DNA of 64,000 nt from assembly GCA_963704035.1 (NCBI GenBank), contig CAVPGR010000004.1:372001-436000 (forward strand). Reading direction: 5' to 3'. This document shows positions 42,514 to 51,722 of the stretch, in pieces. Position 1 is the first letter of the stretch. Every line of letters begins with the position of its first letter. The translations under genes and the position numbers were made by a program. Below the pieces are notes generated by a model. That model was not told the DNA's origin. It was given only the letters and a program-made list of their open reading frames with translations, and ran no database searches. This stretch comes from JAOSJL01 sp963704035 (GTDB lineage Bacteria; Actinomycetota; Acidimicrobiia; IMCC26256; JAOSJL01).

Positions 42514-43251
42514 GTGGACGATCGTGATCTTCAAGGCCTGGAGAGCGAACTGGCGCGCCTTCCGGATGTCTCGATCGCGCGGGTCGTGGCCAAGGGCTCG
42601 GGTGAGATCGCCGAGATCCACGTCGTGGCGCTGCCCGGCAAGCCCCCCAAGCAGGTCGCCCGGGACGTGGAGTCGGTGGCGCTCGCCTCCTTCGGACTCC
42701 GCCTCGACCGGCGAACCATCTCTGTCGTGCAGCTCGAGGACCGCCACCTCCGGCGCCCGACGCCACCCGATTCATCGGTCGAACCGGAGCTCGGCGCCTC
42801 GCGAGGTCCTGATCCACAACCCCGTCCCGACTCGCCGCCGGGTTCCGCACGACTCTCGAACCGACCGGGACGACCCGCACTCCTCTCGGTCGACGAGCAC
42901 AGCGACACGAACCACACCCGGATCGCGGTCGTGCTCGGGGACGAAGCCACGCAGGTCCGGGGCGAGGCCGAAGGCTCCATCGCCTCGGTGGCGCACGGGC
43001 GAATCGTCGCCGAGGCCGTGCTCGACGCGCTCCGCCAACTGTCATCCGGGGCGGCCGCGGTCGCTGTCGACAACGCCCATGTCCTGCCCGTCGGACGAAC
43101 ACACGTGGCCGTCGTGACGCTGGCCGAGGTCGACGCACCAACTGAGCGCCAGCTCGTGGGGACCGCGATCGTCCGCAACAACCGGGACGCCGACGCGCTG
43201 GCCCGCGCCGTGCTGGACGCCACCAACCGACGGCTCAGCCTCTCGGCCTGA
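42514..43251 (+). CDS. Conserved-looking protein of unknown function, two alpha/beta domains
   Basis: A 245-residue protein not recognised. It has an N-terminal domain of about 85 residues (ARLPDVSIARVVAKGSGEIAEIHV), a proline-rich linker (about 88-125) and a C-terminal domain (TRIAVVLGDEATQVRGEAEG, HVAVVTLAEVDAP). Both domains look like small alternating strand/helix folds and may be related by duplication. No membrane segment or catalytic motif is seen. It has its own promoter and ribosome site and is followed 28 bp later by a glycosyltransferase with a separate leaderless promoter. Confidence 0.65.
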   Translation: MDDRDLQGLESELARLPDVSIARVVAKGSGEIAEIHVVALPGKPPKQVARDVESVALASFGLRLDRRTISVVQLEDRHLRRPTPPDSSVEPELGASRGPDPQPRPDSPPGSARLSNRPGRPALLSVDEHSDTNHTRIAVVLGDEATQVRGEAEGSIASVAHGRIVAEAVLDALRQLSSGAAAVAVDNAHVLPVGRTHVAVVTLAEVDAPTERQLVGTAIVRNNRDADALARAVLDATNRRLSLSA

Positions 43252-43265
43252 CACCTCCGCACGCC

Positions 43266-43271
43266 TAGGGT
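43266..43271 (+). promoter_or_regulatory. -10 box TAGGGT of a leaderless promoter
   Basis: TAGGGT ends 8 nt before ATG 43280 of the GT1 gene; no Shine-Dalgarno sequence is present. Confidence 0.5.
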
Positions 43272-43279
43272 CCGGGTTC

Positions 43280-44354
43280 ATGGGGCCCCGCGCCGTGATC
43301 GTCTCGTACCGCCTGGGCGGAACCGACGGCGTCTCGGTCGAGGCCGCCAAGTGGGCCTGGGCGCTGCGTGCGCTGGGATTCACCGTGCGACGGGTCGCGG
43401 GGGAGATCTCGGGCGACCCGGCTCGCGACGATCGTGAGATCCCCGCCCTCCGCCTCGATGCCATGGAGGCGCCGGACCCGGCCACTGTCGCCGACGCCCT
43501 GGGCGACGACGAGCTCGTCGTTGTCGAGAACCTCTGTTCGCTCCCGCTTCACGAGGCGGCGTCGCGGGTGGTCGGTGATGTTCTCGAGCGCCGGACCGGA
43601 CGGACACTCCTGCACCATCACGACCTGCCGTGGGAGCGCGAACGCTTCACCGATGTTCGTGGAATCCCCCCGGACATCGACGGCGCTCTGCACGTGACCA
43701 TCAACGAACGAGCGCAGATGGAGCTGGCCGATCGCGGAATCCGTGCCGTGAGGATTCCCAACACCTTCGACACGAACGCACCCCGAGGAGACCGTGAGGC
43801 GACACGCCAGATGTTGGGCTTCGACCCCGACGACATTCTCCTTCTCCAGCCCACGCGTGCCATCGAGCGCAAGAACCTCCCGGGTGGCCTCAGATTCGCC
43901 GCCCAGCTCGACGCCCTCACGGACCGACGCGTCCGGTACTGGATCACCGGCCCGACCGAAGAGGGATACGGCCGAACCCTTGCGGCGCTGTTCAACGCCT
44001 CCCCCCTCGAGTGCACGATCGGTCGCGTCGAACGCGTCGCCGACGCCTACGCAGCGGCCGACGTGGTCGTTTTTCCCTCGACGGTGGAGGGCTTCGGCAA
44101 CCCGATCATCGAAGCCGCCCTGGCGCGCCGACTTCTCGTGGTCAACGTGGTTTCCGCTCTTCCCGAATTCACAGAGGCAGGTCTTCTGTTCCACACCCTC
44201 AGCGGTGCGAAGAGCGTCGCTGTCCTCGCTCGCCGGCAGCGACCATTCCGCGTTGGAGCACAACCGGGAGGTCGCTGTTCGAAACTTCAGCCTGTCCACG
44301 CTTCCCGATCGGATAGCGCGCGCCTTCGAAGGGGCAGGATGGAGCACGTGGTGA
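43280..44354 (+). CDS. Family 1 (GT4-like) glycosyltransferase (apparent +1 frameshift)
   Basis: A GT-B glycosyltransferase of about 357 residues. The N-terminal domain has YRLGGTDGVSVEAAKWAWAL and HHHDLPWERERF. The C-terminal nucleotide-sugar domain has ILLLQPTRAIERKN and the EX7E-like segment FPSTVEGFGNPIIEAAL. Near 44222 the frame shifts by one base, and the expected ending, AGSDHSALEHNREVAVRNFS then LSTLPDRIARAF, reads in the next frame to a TGA at 44352. In the original frame the reading runs on into the following gene. Sugar donor and acceptor are unknown. Confidence 0.82.
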
Positions 44355-44635
44355 ACCACAGAGAGCCCGACCGGGACGATCCGGATCCGATGGTCGCCCG
44401 CCGGGCACACATCAGCCGGTGGGTCACGTTCGCTCAACGCGTCGGCTACACGGCCATGCTCGTGGCGATCGTCGCTTTCGTGGCGGCGTTCGCCCTCGAC
44501 TTCCCGTCGTGGGCGGTCACCACGGTGGTCGTTGCTCTCATCGCCGCTGTGATCATCCTTCCGGCACCGATCGTGATGGGATACGGACTGCGGGCCGCCG
44601 AGCGAGACGAGCGCAACGCCCGTCGCCCACACTGA
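44351..44635 (+). CDS. Small two-helix membrane protein
   Basis: A 94-residue protein. A charged start (NHREPDRDDPDPMVARR) is followed by two helices, GYTAMLVAIVAFVAAFAL and AVTTVVVALIAAVIILPAP, and a short basic tail. GTG 44351 overlaps the glycosyltransferase stop at 44352-44354. ATG 44339 would add four residues. Function unknown; common in actinobacteria as short uncharacterised membrane proteins. Confidence 0.7.
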   Translation: MNHREPDRDDPDPMVARRAHISRWVTFAQRVGYTAMLVAIVAFVAAFALDFPSWAVTTVVVALIAAVIILPAPIVMGYGLRAAERDERNARRPH

Positions 44636-44671
44636 GCGGCCCCGGCTTTCCGGCGCGACGAGGCGCCCGGT

Positions 44672-44700
44672 AGATTGCGGGCACCTCGACACACAGGAGC
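44672..44700 (+). promoter_or_regulatory. -10 box TAGATT and ribosome site AGGAG
   Basis: TAGATT (44672-44677) precedes AGGAG (44696-44700), which ends 5 nt before ATG 44706 of the alcohol dehydrogenase gene. Confidence 0.5.
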
Positions 44701-44705
44701 GTCAC

Positions 44706-45812
44706 ATGCCCAAGGCCGCCGTCTGCGAAGCTGTCGGTTCTCCCCTATCGGTCCAGGACGTCGATCTCGCCGATCCGCAGGCCGGCGAGGTGCGGATCCG
44801 TACCCGGGCAGCGGGCGTGTGCCACTCGGACCTGTCCGTGCAGAACGGCACTCTGCTCCAACCGATTCCCGCTGTGCTCGGACATGAGGGAGCCGGTGTC
44901 GTCGAACAGATCGGCGACGGGGTTCAGGGTCTCGAGGTCGGCGACCACGTCGTCGTCTCGTGGGTGCCGCAGTGCGGCGAATGCTTCTTCTGCTCGCGCA
45001 ATCAGCACGAGCTCTGCGAAGTGGGATTCGCAGCGCTCATCACCGGCGGCCTGCTCGACGGGATGGCTCGATTCAGCAGAGACGGCGAGCCGCTCCTCCA
45101 GATGGCGGCGGCCGGTCTTTTCTCCGAGGAGACGATCGTTCCCGCTATCGGCGCCATAAAGATCGACAAGGAGATCCCCTTCTCCGCCGCGGCCCTCATC
45201 GGCTGCGGCGTCCTCACCGGATTCGGCGCCGCAGTGAACACGGCCGACATCGCCCAGGGAGACAACGTGGTGGTTCTGGGTTGTGGCGGCGTGGGCCTCA
45301 ACGTGATCCAGGGCGCCAACCACGCCGGCGCCGGACGCGTGATCGCCGTCGACATGCTCGACTCGAAGCTGGATCTCGCCCAACAGTTCGGCGCGACCGA
45401 CATCGTCAACCCGACCGAGGTCGACGCCACCCAGAAGGTTATGGAGCTCACAGGCGGTCGCGGCGCAGACGTGGCTTTCGAGGTGATCGGGCTCAAGGCC
45501 ACGATCGAGCAGACACTCGCCATGACGCGACGCGGCGGTCAAGCCGTGCTCGTCGGAGTTCCGGACATGGAGGCCACCATCGAGGTCAATCCGTCGATGG
45601 AGTTCCTGGTCGGCGAAAAGCAGGTGCGCGGCTGCTGGTACGGCTCCTCCGACACGCACCACGACGTCCCGATGCTCGCCGAGCTCTACAAGGACGGAAA
45701 GCTCAAGCTCGACGAGCTCGTCTCCGCCACGATCACACTCGACGAGGTCAACGAGGCGTTCACCGCGATCGAGAACGGTGCGGTGGCGCGTTCCGTCATC
45801 ACGTTCGACTAG
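44706..45812 (+). CDS. Zinc-dependent alcohol dehydrogenase (MDR family)
   Basis: A 368-residue medium-chain dehydrogenase. Catalytic zinc ligands are C39 and H60E61, with H40 next to the first. The structural zinc site C90, C93, C96, C104 is complete (CGECFFCSRNQHELC). The NAD motif is VLGCGGVGLNVIQG. This resembles actinobacterial class III-like/AdhD enzymes for long-chain or arylic alcohols. An aldo/keto reductase follows 39 bp downstream, so the two may act on one pathway. Confidence 0.92.
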   Translation: MPKAAVCEAVGSPLSVQDVDLADPQAGEVRIRTRAAGVCHSDLSVQNGTLLQPIPAVLGHEGAGVVEQIGDGVQGLEVGDHVVVSWVPQCGECFFCSRNQHELCEVGFAALITGGLLDGMARFSRDGEPLLQMAAAGLFSEETIVPAIGAIKIDKEIPFSAAALIGCGVLTGFGAAVNTADIAQGDNVVVLGCGGVGLNVIQGANHAGAGRVIAVDMLDSKLDLAQQFGATDIVNPTEVDATQKVMELTGGRGADVAFEVIGLKATIEQTLAMTRRGGQAVLVGVPDMEATIEVNPSMEFLVGEKQVRGCWYGSSDTHHDVPMLAELYKDGKLKLDELVSATITLDEVNEAFTAIENGAVARSVITFD

Positions 45813-45851
45813 TCCCTTCCCGGCACATCTCCCGTCGACAAGGAAATCCAC

Positions 45852-46859
45852 ATGCGGTACCGCACACTCGGCGACACCAAACTCGAGGTGTCGGAGGTCG
45901 GCTTCGGCACGTGGACGATAGCGAGCGACTGGTGGGGCGTCGTCGACGACAAGCAGGGCCTGCTGCACGCCGCCCTCGACGCAGGAGTCAACTTCATCGA
46001 CACAGCTCCCGTCTACGGCGACGCCGGCATCGGCGAGACACTGCTGGCCGACGTACTCGCCTCCGAGCGCGACGAGATCGTCCTCACGACGAAGTGCGGC
46101 TACGACATCGCCGCAGAGCGACCAGGCGGTCAGCGCGAACGCCCGCAGGACTGGAGCCCCCGCGGCGTGCGCGAACAGCTCGAAGGATCACTCCGACGGC
46201 TCGGCACCGACCACATCGACCTGTACCAGCTCCACAACGCGCGCCTCGACGCCCTGGAGGCTGACGACCTGTGGGCAGAGCTGGAGGCCTTCCGCTCGGA
46301 TGGCAAGATCCTCGAAATCGGCGTGGCACTCGGACCGGCGATCGGATGGGTCGAAGACGGCCTCTACGCTCTCCGGGAACGGCCCGTCGCGACCCTGCAA
46401 ACGGTGTTCAACGTGCTCGAACAGGAACCCGGGCTGACCTTCGCCACGGAGCCGGCGGTCGCCGACGGCCGGTGCAGCATGATCTCGCGAGTACCCCACG
46501 CCTCCGACACGCTCTCGGGGAAGGTCACGCCCGACACGCGCTTTCCGAAAGGCGATCACCGCGCGCATCGCAACCGCGACAACATGCTCGACAACTTCGA
46601 AAAGGCCGAGACCCTGTCGTTCCTGTGGGCTCCCGAGACCGGTCGCACGATCGGTCAGGCCGCCATCGCTGGAATCCTCGCCAACCCGGCGTTCGCCACG
46701 GTACTGCCAACCGTGATCGACGCGGGAGAGGTCAAGGAGTTCGCCGGCGCGTCGGACTTCCCTCTCTCGGCCGACGAGAAAGCAGAGCTCGACGGTCTCT
46801 GGTCGCGCAACTTCGGTCACGAGGACCGTTTCGAGATGCCGATGAAGGTCAGTCGCTAG
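45852..46859 (+). CDS. Aldo/keto reductase
   Basis: A 335-residue AKR. The catalytic residues D50 and Y55 (FIDTAPVYGDAG), Lys in LTTKCGYD and His in LYQLHN are present. NADPH-dependent carbonyl reduction is expected. AAGGAA precedes the ATG. The last 11 bp overlap the convergent TetR gene. Substrate unknown. Confidence 0.9.
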   Translation: MRYRTLGDTKLEVSEVGFGTWTIASDWWGVVDDKQGLLHAALDAGVNFIDTAPVYGDAGIGETLLADVLASERDEIVLTTKCGYDIAAERPGGQRERPQDWSPRGVREQLEGSLRRLGTDHIDLYQLHNARLDALEADDLWAELEAFRSDGKILEIGVALGPAIGWVEDGLYALRERPVATLQTVFNVLEQEPGLTFATEPAVADGRCSMISRVPHASDTLSGKVTPDTRFPKGDHRAHRNRDNMLDNFEKAETLSFLWAPETGRTIGQAAIAGILANPAFATVLPTVIDAGEVKEFAGASDFPLSADEKAELDGLWSRNFGHEDRFEMPMKVSR

Positions 46860-47478
46860 GGCGCGTCGAGCGTTCACCGACGACGCCGTCGACGGTGTCG
46901 TCGGATCGGACACCGCGCAGCCCGAACCAGGCCATCTCCGAGAGCCAGCCCGCCAGGCGTTGGGGATCGTGTTCGGCGTCATCATTTGACAGCGCCCGAC
47001 GGCTCGTCGCCTCCGATACGCCGACCAGCGCGTGGGCGAGAACGCGACGGTGCTCGGCGGTGGCATCGATGTCGATGAAACGCGAGATCGCCTCCGCGAT
47101 CTCGTCGATGACACGCTCGGCGACACGCGCGAACTCGTCGTCGTTGCGAACCGACGCACCGAAGAGCAGCCGGAACGACGAGCGGTTCTCCGACACATAG
47201 CGGAAGTAGGCCTCGAATCCCTGTTCCACCCGACCCCGCCCGGTGGATGCGCTGCCCGCGGCGGCCTCGATCGCCCCGAGCAGTTCCTCCCCCACCGCCT
47301 CGAGCAGTTCCTTGTAGAGCGCGCGCTTCGACAAGAAGTGCTGGTACAGCACCGGTTTGGTGACACCGGCCGCCACGGCCACGTCGTCCATGGACGTGGC
47401 ATGGAAGCCCTTGGCGGCGAAGACGTCGCGCGCAACACCCAGGAGCTGGTGGCGCCTGTCGCTGGCGGCGAGTCGCAT
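46849..47478 (-). CDS. TetR-family transcriptional regulator
   Basis: A 209-residue TetR repressor. The helix-turn-helix is at about 5-50 (FHATSMDDVAVAAGVTKPVLYQHF). The C-terminal ligand domain contains RSSFRLLFGASVRNDDEFARV, as in actinobacterial lipid-related TetRs. It might control the adjacent dehydrogenase/reductase genes or the acyl-CoA dehydrogenase at 50494, which has a palindromic operator. ATG 47478 lies 8 nt after TATCCT (minus, 47487-47492). Confidence 0.9.
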   Translation of the reverse strand: MRLAASDRRHQLLGVARDVFAAKGFHATSMDDVAVAAGVTKPVLYQHFLSKRALYKELLEAVGEELLGAIEAAAGSASTGRGRVEQGFEAYFRYVSENRSSFRLLFGASVRNDDEFARVAERVIDEIAEAISRFIDIDATAEHRRVLAHALVGVSEATSRRALSNDDAEHDPQRLAGWLSEMAWFGLRGVRSDDTVDGVVGERSTRPSD

Positions 47479-47486
47479 GCGGGCGA

Positions 47487-47492
47487 AGGATA
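47487..47492 (-). promoter_or_regulatory. -10 box TATCCT of a leaderless promoter (minus)
   Basis: On the minus strand TATCCT ends 8 nt before ATG 47478 of the TetR gene. Confidence 0.45.
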
Positions 47493-47517
47493 CCGGCGCG
47501 TCGGCGCGCCCCTTGAT

Positions 47518-48036
47518 TCAGAACGAGAACCCGCAGACACCCTCTCGGTTGCTCGGATACACGCTCGGCCCGAGCGCCTCTCCCATTTCACTCACCACCC
47601 GGGCCGAACCTGTGCGGACGTTGACCAGGACGACACTCGACTCCACGTAGACCGCGAGAAGCTCTCCGTCGGGCGAGAACCGACCCGACCACGAGTCGAA
47701 CGTCCCGGAGCCCGACGGCGGCTGCACCACCGAGTCCTCACCGTCGAGGTCGGTGATGTGGAGCTCCTCGCAGGTGCCTTCACACCACGCGAGGTTCTCT
47801 GACGTCGCGTCGATGGTGAACCCCGCTTCCGTCCCGAGCGTCCGGGCCACGTCGCCGGTCTCGGCGTCCCGGAGCGCGATACCCATCTCCGTCTCGAAGG
47901 CGATTCCACCGGGGATCCCGGTTCCGGGGAAGCCCAGCTCGGGAGCCTGTCCTTCCGCGAGGATCTCTCCGGAGAGATCGTGGCGTCCGAGAACGTCATC
48001 TGGCCGGCGCTGGGGATTGAGCCGCTGGTTCGGCAT
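47518..48036 (-). CDS. Beta-propeller fragment downstream of the Kelch-like gene
   Basis: A 172-residue frame from ATG 48036 whose coding-like part starts near VLGRHDLSGEILAEG. It includes GIALRDAETGDVARTLG, LAWCEGTCEELHITDLDG and FSPDGELLAVYVESSVVL, which look like WD40/PD40 blades. It ends GVCGFSF. It begins where the upstream Kelch-like gene stops, one frame over. A single extra base near 48000 would make the two one longer protein. If separate, the start is doubtful because the first 20 residues are basic and unlike the rest. Confidence 0.55.
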   Translation of the reverse strand: MPNQRLNPQRRPDDVLGRHDLSGEILAEGQAPELGFPGTGIPGGIAFETEMGIALRDAETGDVARTLGTEAGFTIDATSENLAWCEGTCEELHITDLDGEDSVVQPPSGSGTFDSWSGRFSPDGELLAVYVESSVVLVNVRTGSARVVSEMGEALGPSVYPSNREGVCGFSF

Positions 48037-49345
48037 CGGGGTCGAGCGTGAGCACACGATCCGCGTAGACGACGACACGACCGTCGGCCCACACCATCTC
48101 GGGCGAGTAGTAGTCGGTCGAGGCCTCGGCAAGGGTCCGCCACGCGTTCTGCTCAGGATCGAACGCCACAGCGCTCGGCACGATTTCGTCAAAGTCGAGA
48201 CCGTCGGTCCACACGACGACTTCGCTGCCCGTCCAGACGGACGACGTGGACCCTGGCGTTGCGTTCACCCAGTCGAACGAACCGATCGGTGGGTCGGGAA
48301 GCGCCCGCCATTCGTCGGTCGAGGGGTCGTAGGCGGCGGCTCCGACGCGGGCGATCGAGTTCCCTGAGTCAATCCCGGCGGGCTCCGACCCGAACACGAC
48401 CAGCTGGTCTCCGGTCCAGGCCGCGCTCGCCCCCTCCAGTTCCTCCACCTCGGGAGTGATCGAACCGTGACGCCACGTGTCGGTCGCAGGGTCGTACAGG
48501 AGTGGCGGTTGTCCTCTTCCCACGAGGGGTCGGCGCGGCCAGTAGACGACCTCCGTTCCAGTCCAGAATGCCTGCCCGACGGCCGGCTCGTCCTCATCCA
48601 GCGGCGGCAGCGACAGCTGGTCCCACTCGTCCTGCGCCGGGTCATAGCTCCATGACACGCGGTCGATCCCGCCCAGCACGAGAAGTTCCTCGCCCGTCCA
48701 GACCGAACTGGCGAACTGGGTCGTCGACGGCGGATCCGCGAGCGTGCGCCACTCGTCAGCAGCGGGGTCGTACGCGGCCGCGCCGACGGCACTCATGGAG
48801 CCACCGCGACCGCAACAGACAATCATCTCCTCCCCAGTCCACACCGCGATGGGTTCACTGCGCGGACTCAGCGGGCCGGACGCGATTCCTCGCCAGGAAT
48901 CCGTGGATGGGTCGTACGCCGCGCCGGTGTCGTGAGGGGTTGCATCACCGGGCTGAGATGTTGCCTCGCCCGGCTGCTCGCCACCCCAGACGATGAGCTC
49001 CTCCCCCGTCCACACGACGCTCGGGAACCCACGGCCGTCCGCGGGCCCGGGTCGGAGCACCTCCCAGGTCCCCGAACCTGAGGGCCACGCACCGTCGGGG
49101 GCCTCCGATCCCACGGTCGGGGCATCGTCGCTCTCGCGAGTGATCCCCCAGACCACCGCTGCGCTCATGGCCACGATCACGACGACCGCGGCAGCGATGG
49201 CCGTGAAGCGACGCGTGCGCTTGCGCTCACTCTCGTACTGGCGGCCCGAGTCGAGGGCGGCTTCGTACACACGGTCAGCCCCCGCCGGCTCGCCGAGCTC
49301 GGCGAGACGCTCCAGCCGCTCATGGACCGATTCAGTCGTGGTCAT
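47996..49345 (-). CDS. Membrane-anchored Kelch-like beta-propeller, ECF-partner position
   Basis: A 449-residue protein. A short N-terminal cytosolic region (MTTTESVHERLERLAELGEP) precedes one helix (about 47-68, FTAIAAAVVVIVAMSAAVVWG). An extracytoplasmic propeller follows with repeated blades such as VWTGEELIVWGG, AAYDPSTDEWRALP and SSVWTGEELLVLGG. The layout and the overlap with the sigma factor gene (14 bp) fit an anti-sigma-like membrane regulator, but no zinc HxxxCxxC motif is present. The 3' end may be frameshifted into the fragment at 47518-48036. Confidence 0.75.
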   Translation of the reverse strand: MTTTESVHERLERLAELGEPAGADRVYEAALDSGRQYESERKRTRRFTAIAAAVVVIVAMSAAVVWGITRESDDAPTVGSEAPDGAWPSGSGTWEVLRPGPADGRGFPSVVWTGEELIVWGGEQPGEATSQPGDATPHDTGAAYDPSTDSWRGIASGPLSPRSEPIAVWTGEEMIVCCGRGGSMSAVGAAAYDPAADEWRTLADPPSTTQFASSVWTGEELLVLGGIDRVSWSYDPAQDEWDQLSLPPLDEDEPAVGQAFWTGTEVVYWPRRPLVGRGQPPLLYDPATDTWRHGSITPEVEELEGASAAWTGDQLVVFGSEPAGIDSGNSIARVGAAAYDPSTDEWRALPDPPIGSFDWVNATPGSTSSVWTGSEVVVWTDGLDFDEIVPSAVAFDPEQNAWRTLAEASTDYYSPEMVWADGRVVVYADRVLTLDPDAEPAAQSPAPAR

Positions 49346-49862
49346 CTTCGAGCTCCTTGGTGATCTCGACGCGCAGCTTCTTCCGCGCGCGTGAGGCGCG
49401 AGTGCGCGCCGTGCCCTCGTTCCAGCCCAGCATCCGGCCGATCTCGGCGTAGCTGTGTCCCTCGACGACGAACAGGTAGAGCACGGCGCGGTCCTTCGGT
49501 GGCAGCAGCATGAGATCGGCGAGATCAGAAGGAACGGTCGGGGGCTCGGCCACCGCCTGTCCCGCCATGGCGCGAAGCGTGGCCCGACGGCCACGCCCCA
49601 GTCGGCGACGGTGATTCGCGGCCACACGAAGCATCGCTGTCCGGAGATACGCGCCGGGATCGTCGAGTCGATCGAGCGGCCCCGCGGCGAGGGTGCGGGC
49701 AAGGGCCTCGTGCAGGAGGTCGTCGGCGTCGACCTCAGCCGGCCGTACCACGGACGCGAACCGACGCAGCGCCGGGTAGAGCGTCACGAAGCGGTCCTCC
49801 GAGGCGCGGGCTCGACGTTCGGCTGTACTCACAGCTTCAACCGTGCCCCTGCGCCCCATCAC
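49332..49862 (-). CDS. ECF-type sigma factor (SigE-like)
   Basis: A 176-residue sigma factor. Region 2 has LYPALRRFASVVRPAEVDADDLLHEAL. Region 4 has LLPPKDRAVLYLFVVEGHSYAEIG and GTARTRASRARKKL. It is co-transcribed with the Kelch-like membrane protein, which overlaps its stop by 14 bp and may hold it inactive. The start could be GTG 49862, ATG 49859 or GTG 49832; the longest is given. Confidence 0.85.
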   Translation of the reverse strand: MMGRRGTVEAVSTAERRARASEDRFVTLYPALRRFASVVRPAEVDADDLLHEALARTLAAGPLDRLDDPGAYLRTAMLRVAANHRRRLGRGRRATLRAMAGQAVAEPPTVPSDLADLMLLPPKDRAVLYLFVVEGHSYAEIGRMLGWNEGTARTRASRARKKLRVEITKELEDDHD

Positions 49863-49931
49863 CCTTCAAGACACCGCGGGGCGGACGTTCGCAACATCTA
49901 CCGGCGAAACCTCCGGCGAAGACATCTCGCG

Positions 49932-50450
49932 TCACGGGCGGGGCACGCGCTCCAGGCCGAGTGAGTCGCGCAACGCGAAGACGAACATCCGCGTGGCGTC
50001 GATCCGCGCATAGGCGGACCCCGGTGCCCAGTCGTCCCAGTCCGAGTAGACCGCGCGGAGGTACTCGAGAAACCCGGCGTTCTCGGGCGCGTTGATGTCG
50101 ACCTCGGTGGCACGCCCGTGGATGCTCACCGCCAGCTCCTCGCCGCGGGTGTGTGATGCGCTGACCGCAGGCCGTTCGCGGAGATGGCGGAAGCGCACCG
50201 AGTCGGGAGACGAACCGAACCAGAAGGCGCTCCGGTAGAACAACCCGTCGACGGGGGCGACACGCGGTTCACACCTGGCGGTGACAGTCGCCAGCGCCAG
50301 CACGTTGACACCGGCCAACAGGTCGCACAGCTCGGTCGCACTCAGGGCGCGCTCGGGCGTGCAGATACTGCGGAGATGTTCTCCCGCGGATGTTGCGCTC
50401 TGGTCCAGGAGATGCTGGAGCGCGGCGAGGTCGTCGGCGGTCTCGTGCAC
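49932..50450 (-). CDS. Pyridoxamine 5'-phosphate oxidase-fold flavin/F420 protein
   Basis: A 172-residue split-barrel protein. A helical leader (HETADDLAALQHLLDQS) precedes the barrel with VNVLALATVTARCEPRVAPV, LFYRSAFWFGSS and SVRFRHLRERPAVSAS, typical of F420- or FMN-binding PNPOx-like oxidoreductases. It lies 43 bp downstream of the acyl-CoA dehydrogenase gene on the same strand. The cofactor and substrate are not fixed by sequence. Confidence 0.8.
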   Translation of the reverse strand: MHETADDLAALQHLLDQSATSAGEHLRSICTPERALSATELCDLLAGVNVLALATVTARCEPRVAPVDGLFYRSAFWFGSSPDSVRFRHLRERPAVSASHTRGEELAVSIHGRATEVDINAPENAGFLEYLRAVYSDWDDWAPGSAYARIDATRMFVFALRDSLGLERVPRP

Positions 50451-50493
50451 GCGAGTCAGTTTCCCAGATCCCGTCGGTGCGCCATGCCGGGAA

Positions 50494-51702
50494 CTACTTG
50501 ATGTGTACTCCCGAGATCGCCCGGGCGACGACGAGGCGCTGGATCTCCGACGTGCCCTCGAAGAGCGTGTAGATCTTCGAGTCCCGGTGCCACTGTTCGA
50601 CCGGGAACTCCCGGATGTAGCCGTAGCCGCCGAGGATCTGGATCGCCTGTTCGGTGGCCCACACGGCCACCTCTCCCGCCTTGAGCTTCGACATGGAGCC
50701 TTCACCGTTCTCGAACGGCTTGCCGTTGGCCCCCATCCAGCAGGCACGCCACACGAGGAGGCGAGCAGCGTCGATCTCCATCTTCATGTCGGCGAGCTTG
50801 AACGCGATCGCCTGGTTCTCGATGATCTTGCGACCGAACTGCTCGCGCTCCTTGGCGTAGTCGAGCGAGTACTCGTACGCGGCACGGGCGATCCCGAGCG
50901 CCTGGGCACCGACGAGCGGGCGGCTCGCCTCGAATGTGCTCATCGCAGCCTGGGTCTTGCTGCTCTTTCCTTCGCGAGCGCGAGCCAGTCGGGCTTCGAG
51001 CTTCTCCTCGCCACCCAGAAGATTCGCGCTCGGCACGCGCACGTCGTCGAGCAGCACCCCGCCCGTGTGCGACGCGCGGATGCCCATCTTCTTTTCCTTC
51101 TTACCGGCGGTGAGCCCCGGCGTGTCGGGGCCGATCACGAAGGAGGCGTGGCCCCGCGAACCGAGCTCCGGATCGACGCTGGCGACCACGACGTGCACGT
51201 CGGCGATTCCGCCGTTGGTGATGAAGGTCTTCTCACCGTTCAGCACCCAGTCGTCGCCGTCCTTCTTGGCCTTCGTGCGGAGACTCGACACGTCCGAACC
51301 GGCACCCGGTTCGGTCACCGCGAAGGCGGCCAGCTTGATGTCGTCGGGCGTGCCGAAACACTGCGGAACCCACTCCTCGATCTGTTCGGGAGTGCCGTTG
51401 CCGACGATCCCCGAGACGCCGAGCGTGGTGCCGAAGATGGCGAGCGCGATTCCCGCGTCACCCCAACACAGCTCCTCGCTGACGACAGGAAAGGTGAGAC
51501 CGGTGGGATCGCCGAAGAACTGCGCGATCGCCTCGTACGAGTAGAGGCCGATCTTGGCGGCTTCCTCGATGACCGGCCACGGCGTCTCTTCGCTCTGGTC
51601 GTACTCGGGGGCCACGGGTCGCACGACGTCTTCGGCGAAGTCGTGTACCCACTTCTGGATCTGGAGCTGGTCCTCGTTGAGATCGAGTGAGAACTCCGAC
51701 AT
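50494..51702 (-). CDS. Acyl-CoA dehydrogenase
   Basis: A 402-residue FAD enzyme that forms the alpha-beta double bond of acyl-CoAs. It has AFAVTEPGAGSDVSSL, the FAD-binding segment FGRKIIENQAIAFKLADM, and the catalytic glutamate in YTLFEGTSEIQR. The ATG follows GAGGAGG by 6 nt. Its promoter region carries a perfect 16-bp palindrome. It is a good candidate for TetR-type control by acyl-CoA. Confidence 0.93.
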   Translation of the reverse strand: MSEFSLDLNEDQLQIQKWVHDFAEDVVRPVAPEYDQSEETPWPVIEEAAKIGLYSYEAIAQFFGDPTGLTFPVVSEELCWGDAGIALAIFGTTLGVSGIVGNGTPEQIEEWVPQCFGTPDDIKLAAFAVTEPGAGSDVSSLRTKAKKDGDDWVLNGEKTFITNGGIADVHVVVASVDPELGSRGHASFVIGPDTPGLTAGKKEKKMGIRASHTGGVLLDDVRVPSANLLGGEEKLEARLARAREGKSSKTQAAMSTFEASRPLVGAQALGIARAAYEYSLDYAKEREQFGRKIIENQAIAFKLADMKMEIDAARLLVWRACWMGANGKPFENGEGSMSKLKAGEVAVWATEQAIQILGGYGYIREFPVEQWHRDSKIYTLFEGTSEIQRLVVARAISGVHIK

Positions 51703-51722
51703 CTCTGCCTCCTCGGAGCGTT

